From Rhyacophila brunnea (lineage: Eukaryota; Arthropoda; Insecta; Trichoptera; Rhyacophilidae): DNA of 64,000 bases. The DNA is taken from NCBI GenBank assembly GCA_022495005.1, contig JAGYXB010001043.1:186001-250000 (forward strand), in the 5' to 3' direction. Numbering within the stretch: the stretch's first letter is position 1; every line of letters begins with the position of its first letter. The notes below the pieces were generated by a model, which was given only the letters and a program-made list of their open reading frames with translations, did not search any database and was not told where the DNA came from. This document shows, piece after piece, positions 35,801 through 48,154 of this stretch. The translations under genes were made by a program, and so were the position numbers.

Positions 35801-36769
35801 AGAAAAAGAATGTATTCTAAAAATATATTTTTACATATTATCTATTCATTTACTTTTTATTACTACATATTTTAATACAAATATCATTAATTTGATCTAA
35901 TTGTATGCAAGATAATCAGGCAAAGAGGCATAATAGTGTAGAAAAAGTGCAAAGTTATAAAACGTATACTCTAGAAAACTTAAATCGATTAAAATTTAGA
36001 TTCTACTGATTATTTCACCGAATGCGCTCTGTAGATACTTGTAGTATTAATTTTAAAACTTAATATTCTTCCTGTACGATAATCATCCCTAACAAACTTA
36101 CGAAAACTAAAATGTATGCAGTTATTTTGTGAAGTTCTTTCTGCACGTTGCACAAGAAGCGTGCATACTGCAAGTAGTCAAATGACTAGGTACGTTCAAA
36201 CGTTATGCTACAGTGTGTGTCGGTAGTAAACTGGAAATATTTCACTTCACAGACAATTTGCACAGTGGCAAGTCCGGAAAGCGTTTTTCGTTTTCCAGTT
36301 TTCCGGCTTTTACGGTGGCATTTTATTTATTCGCTTTACAGAACCAGAATAGCGTAATCAACAATTTGTGTCTTATTTTTATGCTTTGTTGTTGTACACG
36401 AAGATACCTACATATGTATCTAAACAATCTTTATCCCACAAAAATACATTTATACATATTTTTTTATAGAATGTTAATTTGTTCACGTATATAATATAGT
36501 ATAACCTCGATATACCGGACTAATACAGATGAGGGAGTGTCAGCTAAAGTCCGTTATATAAAAACACAAACGAAATCATTGCCATGGGTCAAAAAGCCTG
36601 TTTAGATTTACAAGTTAATGGTGGATCAGGCCATAAAACAGAATCAATATAAATCCCGCCGGAATATTTTCAAATATTCAATGCGGATTTTGTTTACGTG
36701 GTTTAACTTTATCTTTATTTCTCAACACTAAGGCAACCTGGTTCCCATTATTTTTGTGTTCCCTCACAT

Positions 36770-37783
36770 CAGTGGTGAAGGGTGGTGGTAGGGTGTTGAG
36801 ATCCGTCATAAATCGTACCTACACACTAAAGTTTTTCAGACATACTCATTTGTTTTCATTAAACCAATAAATATAATTTATAAATGGTGTTCATTAGTTC
36901 AATTTAAAATTCAATTAAACCATTTCTAAACCAATATATTGTATAAGATGCTAGATAAAAGATAAAAATATTTATTTATTTAAATATCTAAAATGATGTA
37001 ATGTATTAATGGCATAATTTAAAATATTTTTTACTCTTATCCATTTTATTTTGAATTCTAATGGGTTTAAGTAATATTATCATGGTTTGGTTTTAACATG
37101 GTTAATTGCCAACAAATCATACATAATTTTAGATATTTTATAGATAGAAGAATATTCTTTATTTACAACTAGCTGACCCGGCAAACTTCGTACCGCATCA
37201 GATAGATAAATCTTGTGTTAACATATTAGCTGAATTAAATTCAGTTTTTTACGAAGTTAAAGTGAATACTCAAAATGAATTAAGTTCAATAAATGTGCAA
37301 AAATCAAATCAAAATGAAAAGTATTTTAATTACATTGAAATGAATGTAATTCACGTGGCAGCAAGGCATTTGCTTTATTGAAGCGAATCGAAATGATTCG
37401 CGTAGCATTGTTGCACTACTTTCTGTTAAACTATTTGCTGGATGGCTTGCTCTCGGGTCGATTCCCTTCATTGAAACAACTTGTGATATATTTATCCGAT
37501 GTTTTAACAGTTATTCTGTTATTCGGGGCGGAGACAAATTCAACAAATTAATGATCATGAAAATCGGTCCAGCCGTTATTGAGTTATAAATGGTGTAACT
37601 TGGCTTGTTTTATATATATAGATGGTTTGTTTAAGGCAGGGTTTAATAAAATTTAAAAAAATATCCAACACCAACTGCAAATTATACTCTTGGTTCAATG
37701 AAAACAAATATGTATGACTGACAAAGTTTAATGTGCACTATTTATGGCGGATTTTAACAGCCTACCTCCATCCTTCGCTAATG
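36770..37783. mobile_element. H-family MITE with a nested insertion
   Basis: Left arm from CAGTGGTGAAGGGTGG (36770) to ~37160; right arm from ~37623 (ATGGTTTGTTTAAGGCAGGG) to CCTTCGCTAATG. The arms are inverted copies. The middle (37166-37622) is a separate insertion. Confidence 0.75.
37166..37622 (+). mobile_element. Nested element: ACTAGCTGACCCGGCAAAC to TATATATATAGAT
   Basis: Starts CTAGCTGACCCGGCAAACTT and ends ATCGGTCCAGCCGTTATTGA followed by a TATATATATAGAT tail. This start and ending are widespread in insect genomes as a short non-autonomous retroelement or LINE 3' module; the exact class is not certain from sequence alone. No coding region. Confidence 0.5.
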
Positions 37784-38389
37784 CCTGACATACGTATACA
37801 CATAAATGCAGTTTACAACAATGAGCTCTTATTACAAATGCAGGTAAACTGAATTTTCCTATAATTTTCATCAGCTGTATCTTGTTAACTGTTAATACGT
37901 CAATGATTCGTTTACTGAACAATTAATACGAATTAATAATGATCTTTATTCACACGTTTCACTGATACAAATTTTCTTCTGTACTGTACACCACCTTCGT
38001 AAAATGAGTTATTTCCTTTTGGTTTCCAGCTACGATCTACATTCTACTTAATGGAAGGTCTATCTTCTTCCTTCTCACACCGATCGGCCGTCTCCCTCCC
38101 TACGAAAGCTCACGCTGTCAATGTAGTCGTGGAGTAAGCCGCAGTATCCATAAACTTTAATACATGTATAAGAATCCTTACTTAGAAAAGAAGCTTTCCC
38201 TATTCTTCCTTCGTTTCTTTTACTTATTCAGCCGGCCAGGCCCGAATTCGTTTCAATGTAGTCTTAAAACATTTACCTTTTTCAACTTTCACAAACATGA
38301 TCTCCTCACTCAAATCAAATTACGGTGACTCAAATTCAGGTTATTTATTTAGAGATAAATGGAACTGAAATTTTTGGAACTGACGCGGA

Positions 38390-38490
38390 GCTCGGAGCAG
38401 GAGCACAGCGCAGTGGAGCAATAGGATTTTACCCGGAGATTCGAAAATTTGTAGTGCTCCACTGCTCCGGGTGTTTTTTTTTTTAATTTT
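38390..38490 (-). repeat. Fragment of the GGAGC-rich hAT family
   Basis: GAGCTCGGAGCAGGAGCACA and TAGTGCTCCACTGCTCCGGG are the reverse complement of 6280-6390 in the hAT MITE. A weaker match (GACACTTTGCAATACTGG, 38776) suggests more of the element persists to ~38795. Confidence 0.6.
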
Positions 38491-38866
38491 TAAATTTTCG
38501 TCTTAAAATCGAATGAAAATATTATATTTGTGTCGCTACATTTCTAAATCAGTCAAGTCCACCTTTAGGTAATTTTGACTTTTTTGTGTATTGCTGAAGA
38601 ACTACTGCTTTCTAACGTTTCTGCATTATCAAAATGTGGAATTTATTAATTTTAAATATTCTATACTCGAAATAATATAAACTTTCACCCTTGTGACTGT
38701 GTATTTGAGAAAACAAAAAGCTGTTTTTCCCCTATTCATCTATTATTTTTGATTTTGAAATCTAGCGACACATTTGACACTTTGCAATACTGGACTATAA
38801 AAGACTACAAAAAATGAACGACTTTTCTACACGTAAGTTTATACGCATTAATGATACGGGATCATC

Positions 38867-39020
38867 CCTCGACATACGTCTTCTTCTTGTTCTTTCACCC
38901 TGTCATGACACAGCATTGGAGCATAGGGCAAGCACAAGTTCGCGCCACTTCCTTCGATCCATCGCCAACTCTTGCGTATCCCGCTATGCCAGACCTGCAG
39001 CTCGACATACGGAGGTACCA
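38867..39020 (-). mobile_element. LINE 3' end with GAA-type tail
   Basis: The - strand reads ELAMDRRKWRELVLALCSNA, a stop, and then a GAACAAGAAGAAGACG tail: the extreme C-terminus of an endonuclease/RT LINE, different from the GATGAT family. Confidence 0.55.
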
Positions 39021-39135
39021 CCTTTAATTGACATTTGGCAAGCGGAGAACTACAAGGTTCCAAGTGTTTGTCCTTGGTGAAACAAAAATAGCAAGGAGGC
39101 AGCGTAGAAAACTTCTTCATTGTTGGGTTGTTTTT

Positions 39136-39333
39136 TCAAGAATAAACACTTAGAACCTTTAGTATTAGGCTCGCGATTTGTTGTTCGAGATAGACGTAGT
39201 CGTTGACTCGTTCGATTTTAGTGTCATTGATGAGAATCGCTTTTGGGTCAGCAAAGCAGTTTATCATCACTTTTATTTTCCAGCCATTTATCTGTAAATC
39301 TACTGTGCGGTCTTCATTTGCAACCTCCTTCAT
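39136..39333 (-). pseudogene. LINE reverse-transcriptase fragment
   Basis: The - strand encodes EVANEDRTVDLQINGWKIKV, then MINCFADPKAILINDTKIER and VNDYVYLEQQIA. It matches the thumb-side RT motif GLKIN..KTKVM ... VYLGQ of endonuclease/RT LINEs. No catalytic YADD part here; truncated on both sides. Confidence 0.65.
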
Positions 39334-40473
39334 CCTGCATACCTAAAGATTATGTACATTAAAAGTAAATTTTAATTATATTGTTTTATATGTTGCCCGA
39401 TTCGGACCTGCGAAATCTTTTACTAGTCTTTCCGTCTACTCTATCTCACTTCTCACCCTCCGTCCGCCCCTCCTCTTCCACTCAAAGCTTGTTATTGGAA
39501 TATATTATGACAAAGCATCTCGCTAACGGCCCCGTGGCAAAGTGATTAAAACGAGATACTGCTTCGCGATAAATAATGACGTCACAGGCGTAGTGCTAAC
39601 ACAAGTTTATCATTGCACTTTTATCAAGATAAATTGATATACTGCGCGACGGCACCTGGTGCTCGGTAATATGCGATAATATATTTCGTATTTAAAATAT
39701 ATATATAGTATATAAAATATAAGTCTGTTTTCGTAGTATTACATCAGTACCTATCCTCACCAAATACAATCAGTTTGTTTGGGGAGCATGTGGTAGATCA
39801 CTCCTAGTTTTCGTACCTACTTGAAGTTGGACATGCTGACTGAGAACTATGGTAGGGCGCACGCTAAGCCTAATGGTGAAGTGGGGGTTCTCCGGTGACC
39901 AAACCTACGGTGAAATACAAAGCATGGAACCAGGGAACTCAGAAATAATGGCATCTGAAATACACAACGGGTAAGGCGATAGCAGGTAACCGACTCGGGT
40001 AAGGAAGAATCCGGGTTAAACTTACACACGTGTTAAGAATACGTTTTACGTCGAATACTAAAAACTGCTCTCGGTTTATGCATTTACGCTCATTTAATGT
40101 TGGTGTATTACAAACACTTGCACGTGCATAATGCGTGCTTCATTTTCGTAGGACACTCACACATTCAAAAGCCTGCTTCACCATGCGGCGTATTGAATAT
40201 TGCCTATCGGTATTCTATTTATTATCTGTTCTGTGCATGGAACACTTATTTTTATGCAATGCTTGCCCAGTAAGTTGCAATTTCGACGAGATCCTACAAG
40301 CCGAGGAAAATGGCATGGCCCCCACAAAGGGGGAGCTGACAGGGCTCTAGCCTGGGGGGCCGCGCTCAAGAAGGGCCCGGCGTGGCGAATCGACCAGATA
40401 AGTGATTTAAACACACATCAAAAATTCTCTCGAATAGTAAAAAAAAAGTCTAAAAAGTAAAAAAAAATATTTA

Positions 40474-40718
40474 AAATTATATGGTTGTACGATACAATGT
40501 TTGATTGTGTATCGAAACTCGACAACTCTATAATTCAAATAGATGAATTCAAATATATAAAAAAACACTAAATATAGGTACACATTAATTTTACCGCGTA
40601 CACCATTTGGAAAACGCTACTGTAGAGCGTCACACTGCCTTTATCTTTAGCGATAGGTAGGGGGCCCTTCAAAAGATCCTAGCCTGGGGGCCCGCTTCAG
40701 AATGTGGGGGCCATGGAA
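40474..40718 (+). repeat. G-family repeat, copy 3
   Basis: Homologous to 17890-18127 along its entire length and to 3685-3805 at the right end. A further short piece of the GC-rich end (AGGGCTCTAGCCTGGGG) is at 40339-40356, so two copies may be adjacent. Confidence 0.7.
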
Positions 40719-40962
40719 AATGGTTTTGCCTTCGCCAATTTCTGGAGCAATACATTGCAGCTATTGAAGACCCGACACGACGAAGTTGGACACCCTGATA
40801 TACTATTTTAAAATAAATTTATGTAGAAAAAAAAAACCACGACGATTATAAGCAATGTCATCCGTTTAGGGGTTGTCTTTTGAAACCGGTTCTGATAATC
40901 TTTAAATTTATGTAAATAATTATATACTGTATTTTTATAAAACTAATACTTCCGACAGGGTG

Positions 40963-41052
40963 AGGGTACCTGATGGAAATTGAATTTTATTCGTTTTATT
41001 GAGTGTTAGGGTACCTGATGGAAATTGAATTTTATTCGTTTTATTGAGTGTT
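40963..41052 (+). repeat. Perfect 45-bp tandem duplication
   Basis: AGGGTACCTGATGGAAATTG and the following 25 bases occur twice head to tail (40963-41007, 41008-41052) with no differences: a recent local duplication. Confidence 0.95.
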
Positions 41053-41059
41053 CTATTAT

Positions 41060-43120
41060 TACATAGAGATCGGTTTTAGTGACCCGGCATCTTTATAGGT
41101 TTACCTAATGGTTTAAACAATTATTACCTACAGTTTATTACTGTACATGTTCAAACACGCGCGTTACCATGATCTTACTCCCTACTTCATTTATTGTTTG
41201 TCAATTTATGGCTACGGCCGTATGTTGTAGCTTAGTCACTGGGAAATGCCAATAGAAATGGCGTATCACTACCTTATTCTTAGGTCAATAATTATTATAA
41301 AGCAAACATTATTCGTAAAATGTTTATCACATTTGAAAGTTCAATGACATAGCTCATAATCAGTATCTTTAGAATTATTTTTAAAAGTGTAAATCTTGCC
41401 CATTTTTTGAATAATAAAATGCCTCATTCTTGTCAAATTTGGGATCACAGAGATTATCAATATATTTTTTTATCGTAAATATTTCACTATAATAATGTTG
41501 ATATAAATTTTACTAATGGATTTATAAATGCTATCAAAAATTAATAAATATAAAAAAATCTTAACACCACTTCACATGGACGTACTGAAATATGACTATA
41601 TTCTAAAACATTAGAGCGAGAGGTTTAAAAGAATACTATTTTATGTAATAAAAATACTTTATGCAGTCATCAAATGTTTAAAATAAATATAAACGATAAT
41701 GAGGCTACAAAATTATGTAAATAGATTATCTACAACGTTTAAGGAATGTCCAGGATCGTCCTTTGAAAATATCATAAAAGCTCCATTTTGACGCACACTG
41801 AGCATGCCCCCCCTTAAGTGTGGATATTTCAATAAAAACCTCTGTTTTTACTTGTTTATCAAAAATATAAGTTTAAATGTCATAGTAAGCACTTGTAAAA
41901 ATAAGAAATCGACTGGCTCAATAAATAAATAAATTCATCACAAATAATATCACAATATAACAACTTATTCCCAAAGAAATCCTAATAATACCTTCCCCTA
42001 AACAGGGGAAGGATTCTCCTCTCGCAAAATTTGATGGAATGAAATGAGAGGATTCGCAAACCTGTAGCTTGTACACATTTTAAAAATTCCTTCCGTTTTT
42101 CATCCCCTATCGAAATATTACGTCTTATTTTTGTACATTGAAATATCCGAGGGTGGCATTTACCCCACAAGCTCTCGGCACTTTTAGCTGTAAGCCTCTT
42201 TGCAAAATGGGGTAGCCTTTCAGCGGCGCGCTTTATTCACTTGACAAAAATAAGTACCAGAAAAATAAATAGTGATATTATTTTTTCAATGCATGTTTAA
42301 AAAAATACGTTAAATTATTTGGCCATACATGATATTTGTTCGTAAAACCTTCTGCTTATATCAGTGGCTTATAGTGGAAAACATTGAAAATCGACAAGAA
42401 TAGTGCACACTTACTGGCGTATGCATATAACAGCAAACTGCATTCAAGCTATTTAATGCAAATTTGCATGCATACACCTAAATAGAGTCCGTTGGATAGT
42501 GACGCCACGTCGCTGACGTAATACGCGTCATGCCGTGACTAATGTGACCAACTTTTAAATTTTGATTCCCGATAATTAATTTAAAATTTTGAAATTGTGA
42601 ATAGGTGTAAAAATGTGCAAACGGGGTACCATATAAATTTAATAATTATAAATTAATAATGGTCATGAACTTTAAATAATTTGTTTGTTATCATATCATA
42701 TATTTATACTCCTTAATGCACAAAAGGATAAAGTATACCCAGTAAACATTTCCATAATATGGCAATACAGCTTCGCGGGTTCATTGACAACATTGACATT
42801 TCCATCGATCTTCGATATTATCTGTATACATTTTTACCATCATGAATCCATATTATATAGCCTAACGACGACGGGCAAATAACTTCAATCAAGACGAACT
42901 AAATCTACTAAACGCTTGTTGTGATGAACTCATTTTAGACGTATATTAAAGTGACACTGACAGATCGCGCAGATCGCCGCCATTTTAAGTTTGGTGCGCA
43001 TTCCTGTACGTATCTTCGCGACGTATGCATTTTTATAGTTTTGTTCTGTTAGACAACAAGTAGATGATAATAATAACAATACGATACTTGATAGTACACA
43101 CTTATATGATGTCGGTGTGA
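41060..43120. other. Unassigned AT-rich intron
   Basis: About 2 kb without a recognisable gene, RNA or repeat partner. Open frames do not exceed ~65 codons. Confidence 0.4.
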
Positions 43121-43129
43121 TTTCAAACT

Positions 43130-43345
43130 TCTTTTTTCTGGCGCTATAACCATATGTGAGTCTTGATATCGTCCAGTATCTGTTAAGGACGTCTAAGTTC
43201 TTTAAATCTAACCTGACACTTTCCCTCCATCTCGTACGATGTCGTCACAGTCTTCGTTTGCCTTCCGGCTTCCCGGTTGTCAATTTTTTCATCATGTGTG
43301 ACTCGCGCATCATGTGTACATGACCCTGCGCTTTAAACTGAGGTG
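43130..43345 (-). mobile_element. Possible decayed LINE C-terminal fragment
   Basis: The - strand can be read as KAQGHVHMMRESHMMKKL..GKPK..., resembling the 'GHV.RM...R..KK...G+P' tail of endonuclease/RT LINEs. Frame broken; weak. Confidence 0.3.
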
Positions 43346-43861
43346 TATTTTTGTCCACCGTCGCGCAGTAGACTCCAGTATGAGAATACTGAAATTTCAG
43401 TTTCCTCTGCCAAATAAATTCGATTGTACAAATTGATAATTCATAATCAAAGTCCTTTAGAAATTATGAGATTATCTACGTCATTTTGTTTTGTTTTGAG
43501 ATATTCACAAAAAACGTGTATGGAACCTCTACATCTACTCTACATAGAAAAAATAGCCATTTTTTCTTGTGCCATTGGATGGGCTATTTTAATATTTTAA
43601 TTACAAAGCTTTTCCAATCAAACACTTGAAAGTTTTGCGGAACATGATATACCTACTTTCCCGTATTGAGCGAAAATTTCAAAATACTAACTCTGTAACA
43701 ATGGAAAAGATGATAGTTGAAAATAGAACAAAATACATTTTGAAATTGGTCGATGTTTTTCAACCGTTATAGGTACTGACTGCAAAAGAGTAGTTTTGGA
43801 ATTGTTTATAAAATATGTGTGTGTCCATTGCCGACTCAAGTAGAAAGCCGATACATTCACA

Positions 43862-44340
43862 ACGACTGGTCCTACCTTTTCCGCCCCCTCCCGTTGTTGT
43901 CTATGGATGACCCGTCATTGCCTGTCATTGTTGTATAGAGTGCTCATGCTGACGCGTCTGTCGTGTTCACACAGGGAATGGTTTGATTTGGATAGTTGAG
44001 TTACATGATAAATAATACACTAGCATTAACACACCTTCAACCAATGTAATGCATATATCAATGCTACATATTTTTTGCAAATCGATATAACCGCCGGTTT
44101 TTGTGTGAAGGACTAGTCTGACTTTGACAGCTGATGAATAACAGGAATGTTTATTATTTATAATTTATTAATACATTTGATTTGAAATTTTTTTATAATT
44201 CAATTTGAAACGAGAAAGTGCGAATTAATATGTCAAGCAATCTGGCATCTGATTTTGACACTTGAACAGTGGACCACTCGTTGCTTGTGCGAGAAGATAT
44301 GCTCAGGTTTTATTAATCTAAAGATGGCGGTGGTGTGTCC
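43862..44340 (+). repeat. J-family repeat, copy 2
   Basis: Opposite orientation to 32110-32690. Contains CCTACCTTTTCCGCCCCCTC, TGACGCGTCTGTCGTGTTCA and GGTTTTTGTGTGAAGGACTA. About 60 bp shorter than copy 1 in the middle. Confidence 0.6.
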
Positions 44341-44344
44341 CTTT

Positions 44345-45455
44345 GAATAAGGAATACAATTGTATATTCAAAACTGGACAAGATGATTTTTGGAAATATG
44401 CGACTCAATTAACTTGAACATTAATTTCTACGTCTCTGGTCGTCTCCCCACACTCAAACTCAGTCCCCTCCATTGACCCCCCAAGGGGTTATCGCGTTAT
44501 TTTAAATTTTAAATTACTCGCGAACATTGCCGGGGTGGGAAATTGATTGCCTTGCCGTTAGCATTTTTTTTTATTATTTCTTCCGATTAATTCTCATTTA
44601 GCGAATGTCTCGTTTTTAATTTATATTAATTTTTATAAAGCTCGGGCATTTTGAAAGCTTCGCCTATTATTTTAGGGCAAAGTACTCCACGGATATTAGA
44701 CGTTTGTTTGTTTATTGAACGATTTGATTTTAACCTTTTTTATTTAAAATAATTAATTATATTACTATAGTTAATTAGCAATTATTACCAATTTCAACGT
44801 CTTATAAGTCTCCATCTCTCTCTCATACGTTTACGTTTCCACTCCTAGTGTTTAAGACTAAATGCACGTATAAAAACGGTTTATCGTGCAAATTGCAAGC
44901 TTCTGAATTTTCACGTGACAATGTGAACATCTCTGCGTAGTGGAACGATAGTGGCGAACCTGCCGGTAAAAAATGGACTACATTCAACTCATTTTGAGGT
45001 TAACCGATTTTCACGACCTGTCAAATACCAAGAGTATCAAGTACCATACAGTGACAACATCGCGTCTCGCTTACTCTTGAAGAATGAGATTAGCGAGACA
45101 GTCAGCACTTGTACGTGTAAACAGTTATTATCGCGATAGTTAAAAATACACAGTATTAGTGCAAGTAAATCCATGCAGTGTACAGGCGTTATATGGTTGC
45201 ATTTATTATCTTTTCGTTTACCTTCGTCTAACGTGCAATATTTGTCATTGAAGATGGACAAACGGGGTATCGATGATTGGTACTGTTACCATCGTAATAA
45301 TACTTACATCGGTAAGATGTGTGAACGGGGATGTATTATTGCAATCGTGATAATTGACCAAACCAGAGCCAGTTTAGTTAGCAAAGAGGTTAACATACGC
45401 AATACGTTCGTATTATAATAATATGTTGAATTTTATTTTAATTATTTCACATAAG
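44345..45455. other. Unassigned AT-rich intron
   Basis: Nothing recognised apart from a similarity of 44890-45130 to 49760-50000 (TTCTGAATTTTCACG, CGATAGTGGCGAACCTGC, AAGAATGAGATT, CAGTCAGCACTTGTA), a low-copy repeat of about 230 bp in direct orientation. Confidence 0.45.
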
Positions 45456-45458
45456 TTA

Positions 45459-46303
45459 TACAAGGGGGAGACGCATGCCAGAAGAGAACCTAGCGGAAAT
45501 ATACGAAGCTTGCAATTTGAGATTTTTTTTGATAATTTACAATTTCAACTATATTATTTAATAAATATGTATCCGAAAACATTAAAAAGATTTTTTATTT
45601 TTTTTTAAACCTTAAGATAAACTTACAATTGTAAAAAAATGTAATAAAATGTGAATTCGTTGCAGGGTCAAATCTTATTATTGCATTATATTTTATGGTC
45701 ATAATTATCATTAAAATTTAGTTTATTAAGTTTTAGATTTTATGTGGTGTAGATTTTTGACTAATTCATCGTTTTAATATTTTTTATAAAAACATCGATT
45801 TTTATAAAAATATAAATGTGTATAACTTGAAATCCTTTTTATTTATATCAACTCGAGCTTCAATATTGTGACCATGCCTAAAATAAAATTTGATATAAAT
45901 AAAAAGGATTTCAAGTTATACACATTTATATTTTTTTTAAAATCGATGTTTTTTAAAATACATATAAAAAATATTAAAACGATGAATTAGTCAAAAATCT
46001 ACACCACATAAAATCTAAAACCTAATAAACTAAATTTTAATAATAAATATGGCCATAAAATATAATGTAATAATAAGATTTGACCCTGCAACGAATTCAC
46101 ATTTTATTACATTTTTTTACAATTGCCAGTTTATCTTTAAATTAAAAAAAAAATAAAAAATCTTTTTAGTGTTTTCAGATACATATTTATTAATTACTAC
46201 TGTTGAAATTGTTAATTATCAAAAAAATCTCAAATTGCAAGCTTCGTATTTTTCCGTTAGGTGCCTCTTTTTGCCTCTGATAGTATAAGCATCCCCCTTA
46301 AAA
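45459..46303. mobile_element. Large foldback element FB2 (~840 bp)
   Basis: Two arms of about 380 bp are inverted repeats of one another, meeting at a ~40-base loop (about 45855-45895, CTCGAGCTTCAATATTGTGA). Ends AAGGGGGAGACGC and GCATCCCCCTT are inverted. Identity between the arms is high (e.g. GTGTATAACTTGAAATCC with GGATTTCAAGTTATACAC). AT-rich, no open frame of note. A single-arm relative is at 22354-22560. Confidence 0.85.
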
Positions 46304-46790
46304 TAATTACAAGATAAAAAGAACTTTTTATATACAACGTTTTTAAATTTTCTGTTGAATTATTATGCTCAATATGCTCAAACTTGTACTTGATATGAAG
46401 TAAATAAAAACAAACAAACAAATATAGAATACTGAAATGTCATTTTGACATTTTATTTTGATTTCCATAGTAACGCACGCATATATTAATAATTTAGTTG
46501 CTAGGACCACCCACTTAGCAACCAATAATAGTGGATTGGATTACGGATTTCTTCCGAAATAACTTTTCATACAAAACAGAATTAACTGAAAATGAATTCA
46601 ATTCTACTTAAAGATGGCTAAAAGTATTAAAAGAATGCATTGGCACCGTGTTCTGATATATTTTAAAAGTTTCAAATGTGTTAGCTAGTCGGGAAGTTAG
46701 TTAAAAATCGATTGCAAGATTTGTACTGGATATACAACCACCGGACAAATAAGAATACGAGCTAATAAAAACGTTGTAATAGTCATCTTC
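46303..46790 (-). repeat. C-family repeat, copy 3
   Basis: Reverse complement of 16912-17305, from AAGATAAAAAGAAC to GGACAAATAAGAATACG. It begins immediately at the right end of the FB2 foldback. Confidence 0.7.
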
Positions 46791-47134
46791 AAGCTGTATT
46801 AAATTGAGTATTAATACTTGGGTGGTTCACAATAATTATGGATCAAGTCTATCAAAATGGATCTTGAGATACTTGGACCTAAAGTTAAAACTCCTTTTGT
46901 AAAATTCAGGAATGTTTTCACTGTAGGTATATACTTGCCAAATTTTTATAGTACATGGATCAATTTAAATAAATAGTCAAATCATAAATTATATTCAGGT
47001 TAGAGAATACCTCTTTATACTGCTAAAGGAACTGTCAAAATGCACATGATTCACATTCAATTTGATGTCTTATCAATACTATATACTATATTATGTGGAA
47101 AAGTGTAGAGCTACGATTGTGATATTAACACACA

Positions 47135-47360
47135 ATATACAAATCGCCGAAAGGACGGCCGCTGGACAAATGCCGTCATCCAGTGGTACCGTACCCAAGG
47201 GGCACGAAACGGCCACAGGGTCAACCTTAAAGCCGCTGGATTGACGAACTGGTAAAGTTCGGCGGAAATACGTGGCAGCGAACGACTCAGGACCGAGAGA
47301 GTTGGAAGAAGCTTGGAGAGGTCTTCATCCAGCAGTGGATTGACCCCGGCTGATGATGAT
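47135..47360 (+). mobile_element. 5'-truncated LINE 3' end
   Basis: The + strand continues from GCCGAAAGGACGGCCGCTGG to GTGGATTGACCCCGGCTGAT and a GATGAT tail: the same family as 21112-21625, opposite orientation. The C-terminal frame is degraded. Confidence 0.75.
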
Positions 47361-48140
47361 AATGTTACAAATCTGTTTTATCTAGCCACTGAATTATGAA
47401 AATTGGACTTGATCCATAATTATTATTACACAGGACCGAGAGAGTTGGAAGAAGCATGGGGAGGGCTTCATCCAGCAGTGGATTGACCCCGGCTGATGAT
47501 GATGATACAAATCTGTTTTATCTACCTACTGAATTATGAAAATTGGACTTGATCCATAATTATTATTACACAGGACCGAGAGAGTTGAAAGAAGCTTGGG
47601 GAGGCCTTCATCCAGCAGTGGATTGACCCCGGCTGATGATGATGATGATGATACAAATCTGTTTTATCTAGCCACTGAAATATGAAAATTGGACCTGATC
47701 CATAATTATTATTACACAGGACCGAGAGAGTTGGAAGAAACTTGGGGAGGCCTTCATCCAGCAGTGGATTGACCCCGGCTGATGATGATGATGATACTAA
47801 TCTGTTTTATCTAGCCACTGAATTATGAAAATTGGACCTGTTCCATAATTATTATTACACAGGACCGAGAGAGTTGGAAGAAGCTTGGGGAGGCCTTCAT
47901 CCAGCATTGGATTGACCCCGGCTGATGATGATGATGATACAAATCTGTTTTATCTAGCCACTGAATTATGAAAATTGGACTTGATCCATAATTATTATTA
48001 CACAGGACCGAGAGAGTTGGAAGAAGCTTGGGGAGGCCTTCATCCAGCAGTGGATTGACCCCGGCTGATGATGATGATACAAATCTGTTTTATCTAGCCA
48101 CTGAATTATGAAAATTGGACTTGATCCATAATTATTATTG
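47289..48140 (+). repeat. Chimeric tandem array, LINE tail plus MITE end, ~143-bp period
   Basis: The LINE tail AGGACCGAGAGAGTTGGAAG begins at 47289, 47432, 47572, 47718, 47861 and 48004. The full intervals after the first are 140, 146, 143 and 143, differing by multiples of three because the GAT run varies. Each unit is ~75 bp of LINE 3' end plus ~65 bp of the host element's right end (AAATCTGTTTTATCTAGCCA ... CATAATTATTATT). Only the last unit keeps the outer end GTGAACCACCC. Confidence 0.9.
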
Positions 48141-48154
48141 TGAACCACCCCACC

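Larger units (their letters stand above)
46819..48150. mobile_element. Inverted-repeat element invaded by a LINE and a tandem array
   Basis: Left end GGGTGGTTCACAATAATTAT (46819-46847) is reversed at 48119-48150 (ACTTGATCCATAATTATTA ... GAACCACCC), differing by three extra bases. The interior holds a truncated LINE (47135-47360) and the tandem array 47289-48140. Confidence 0.75.
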
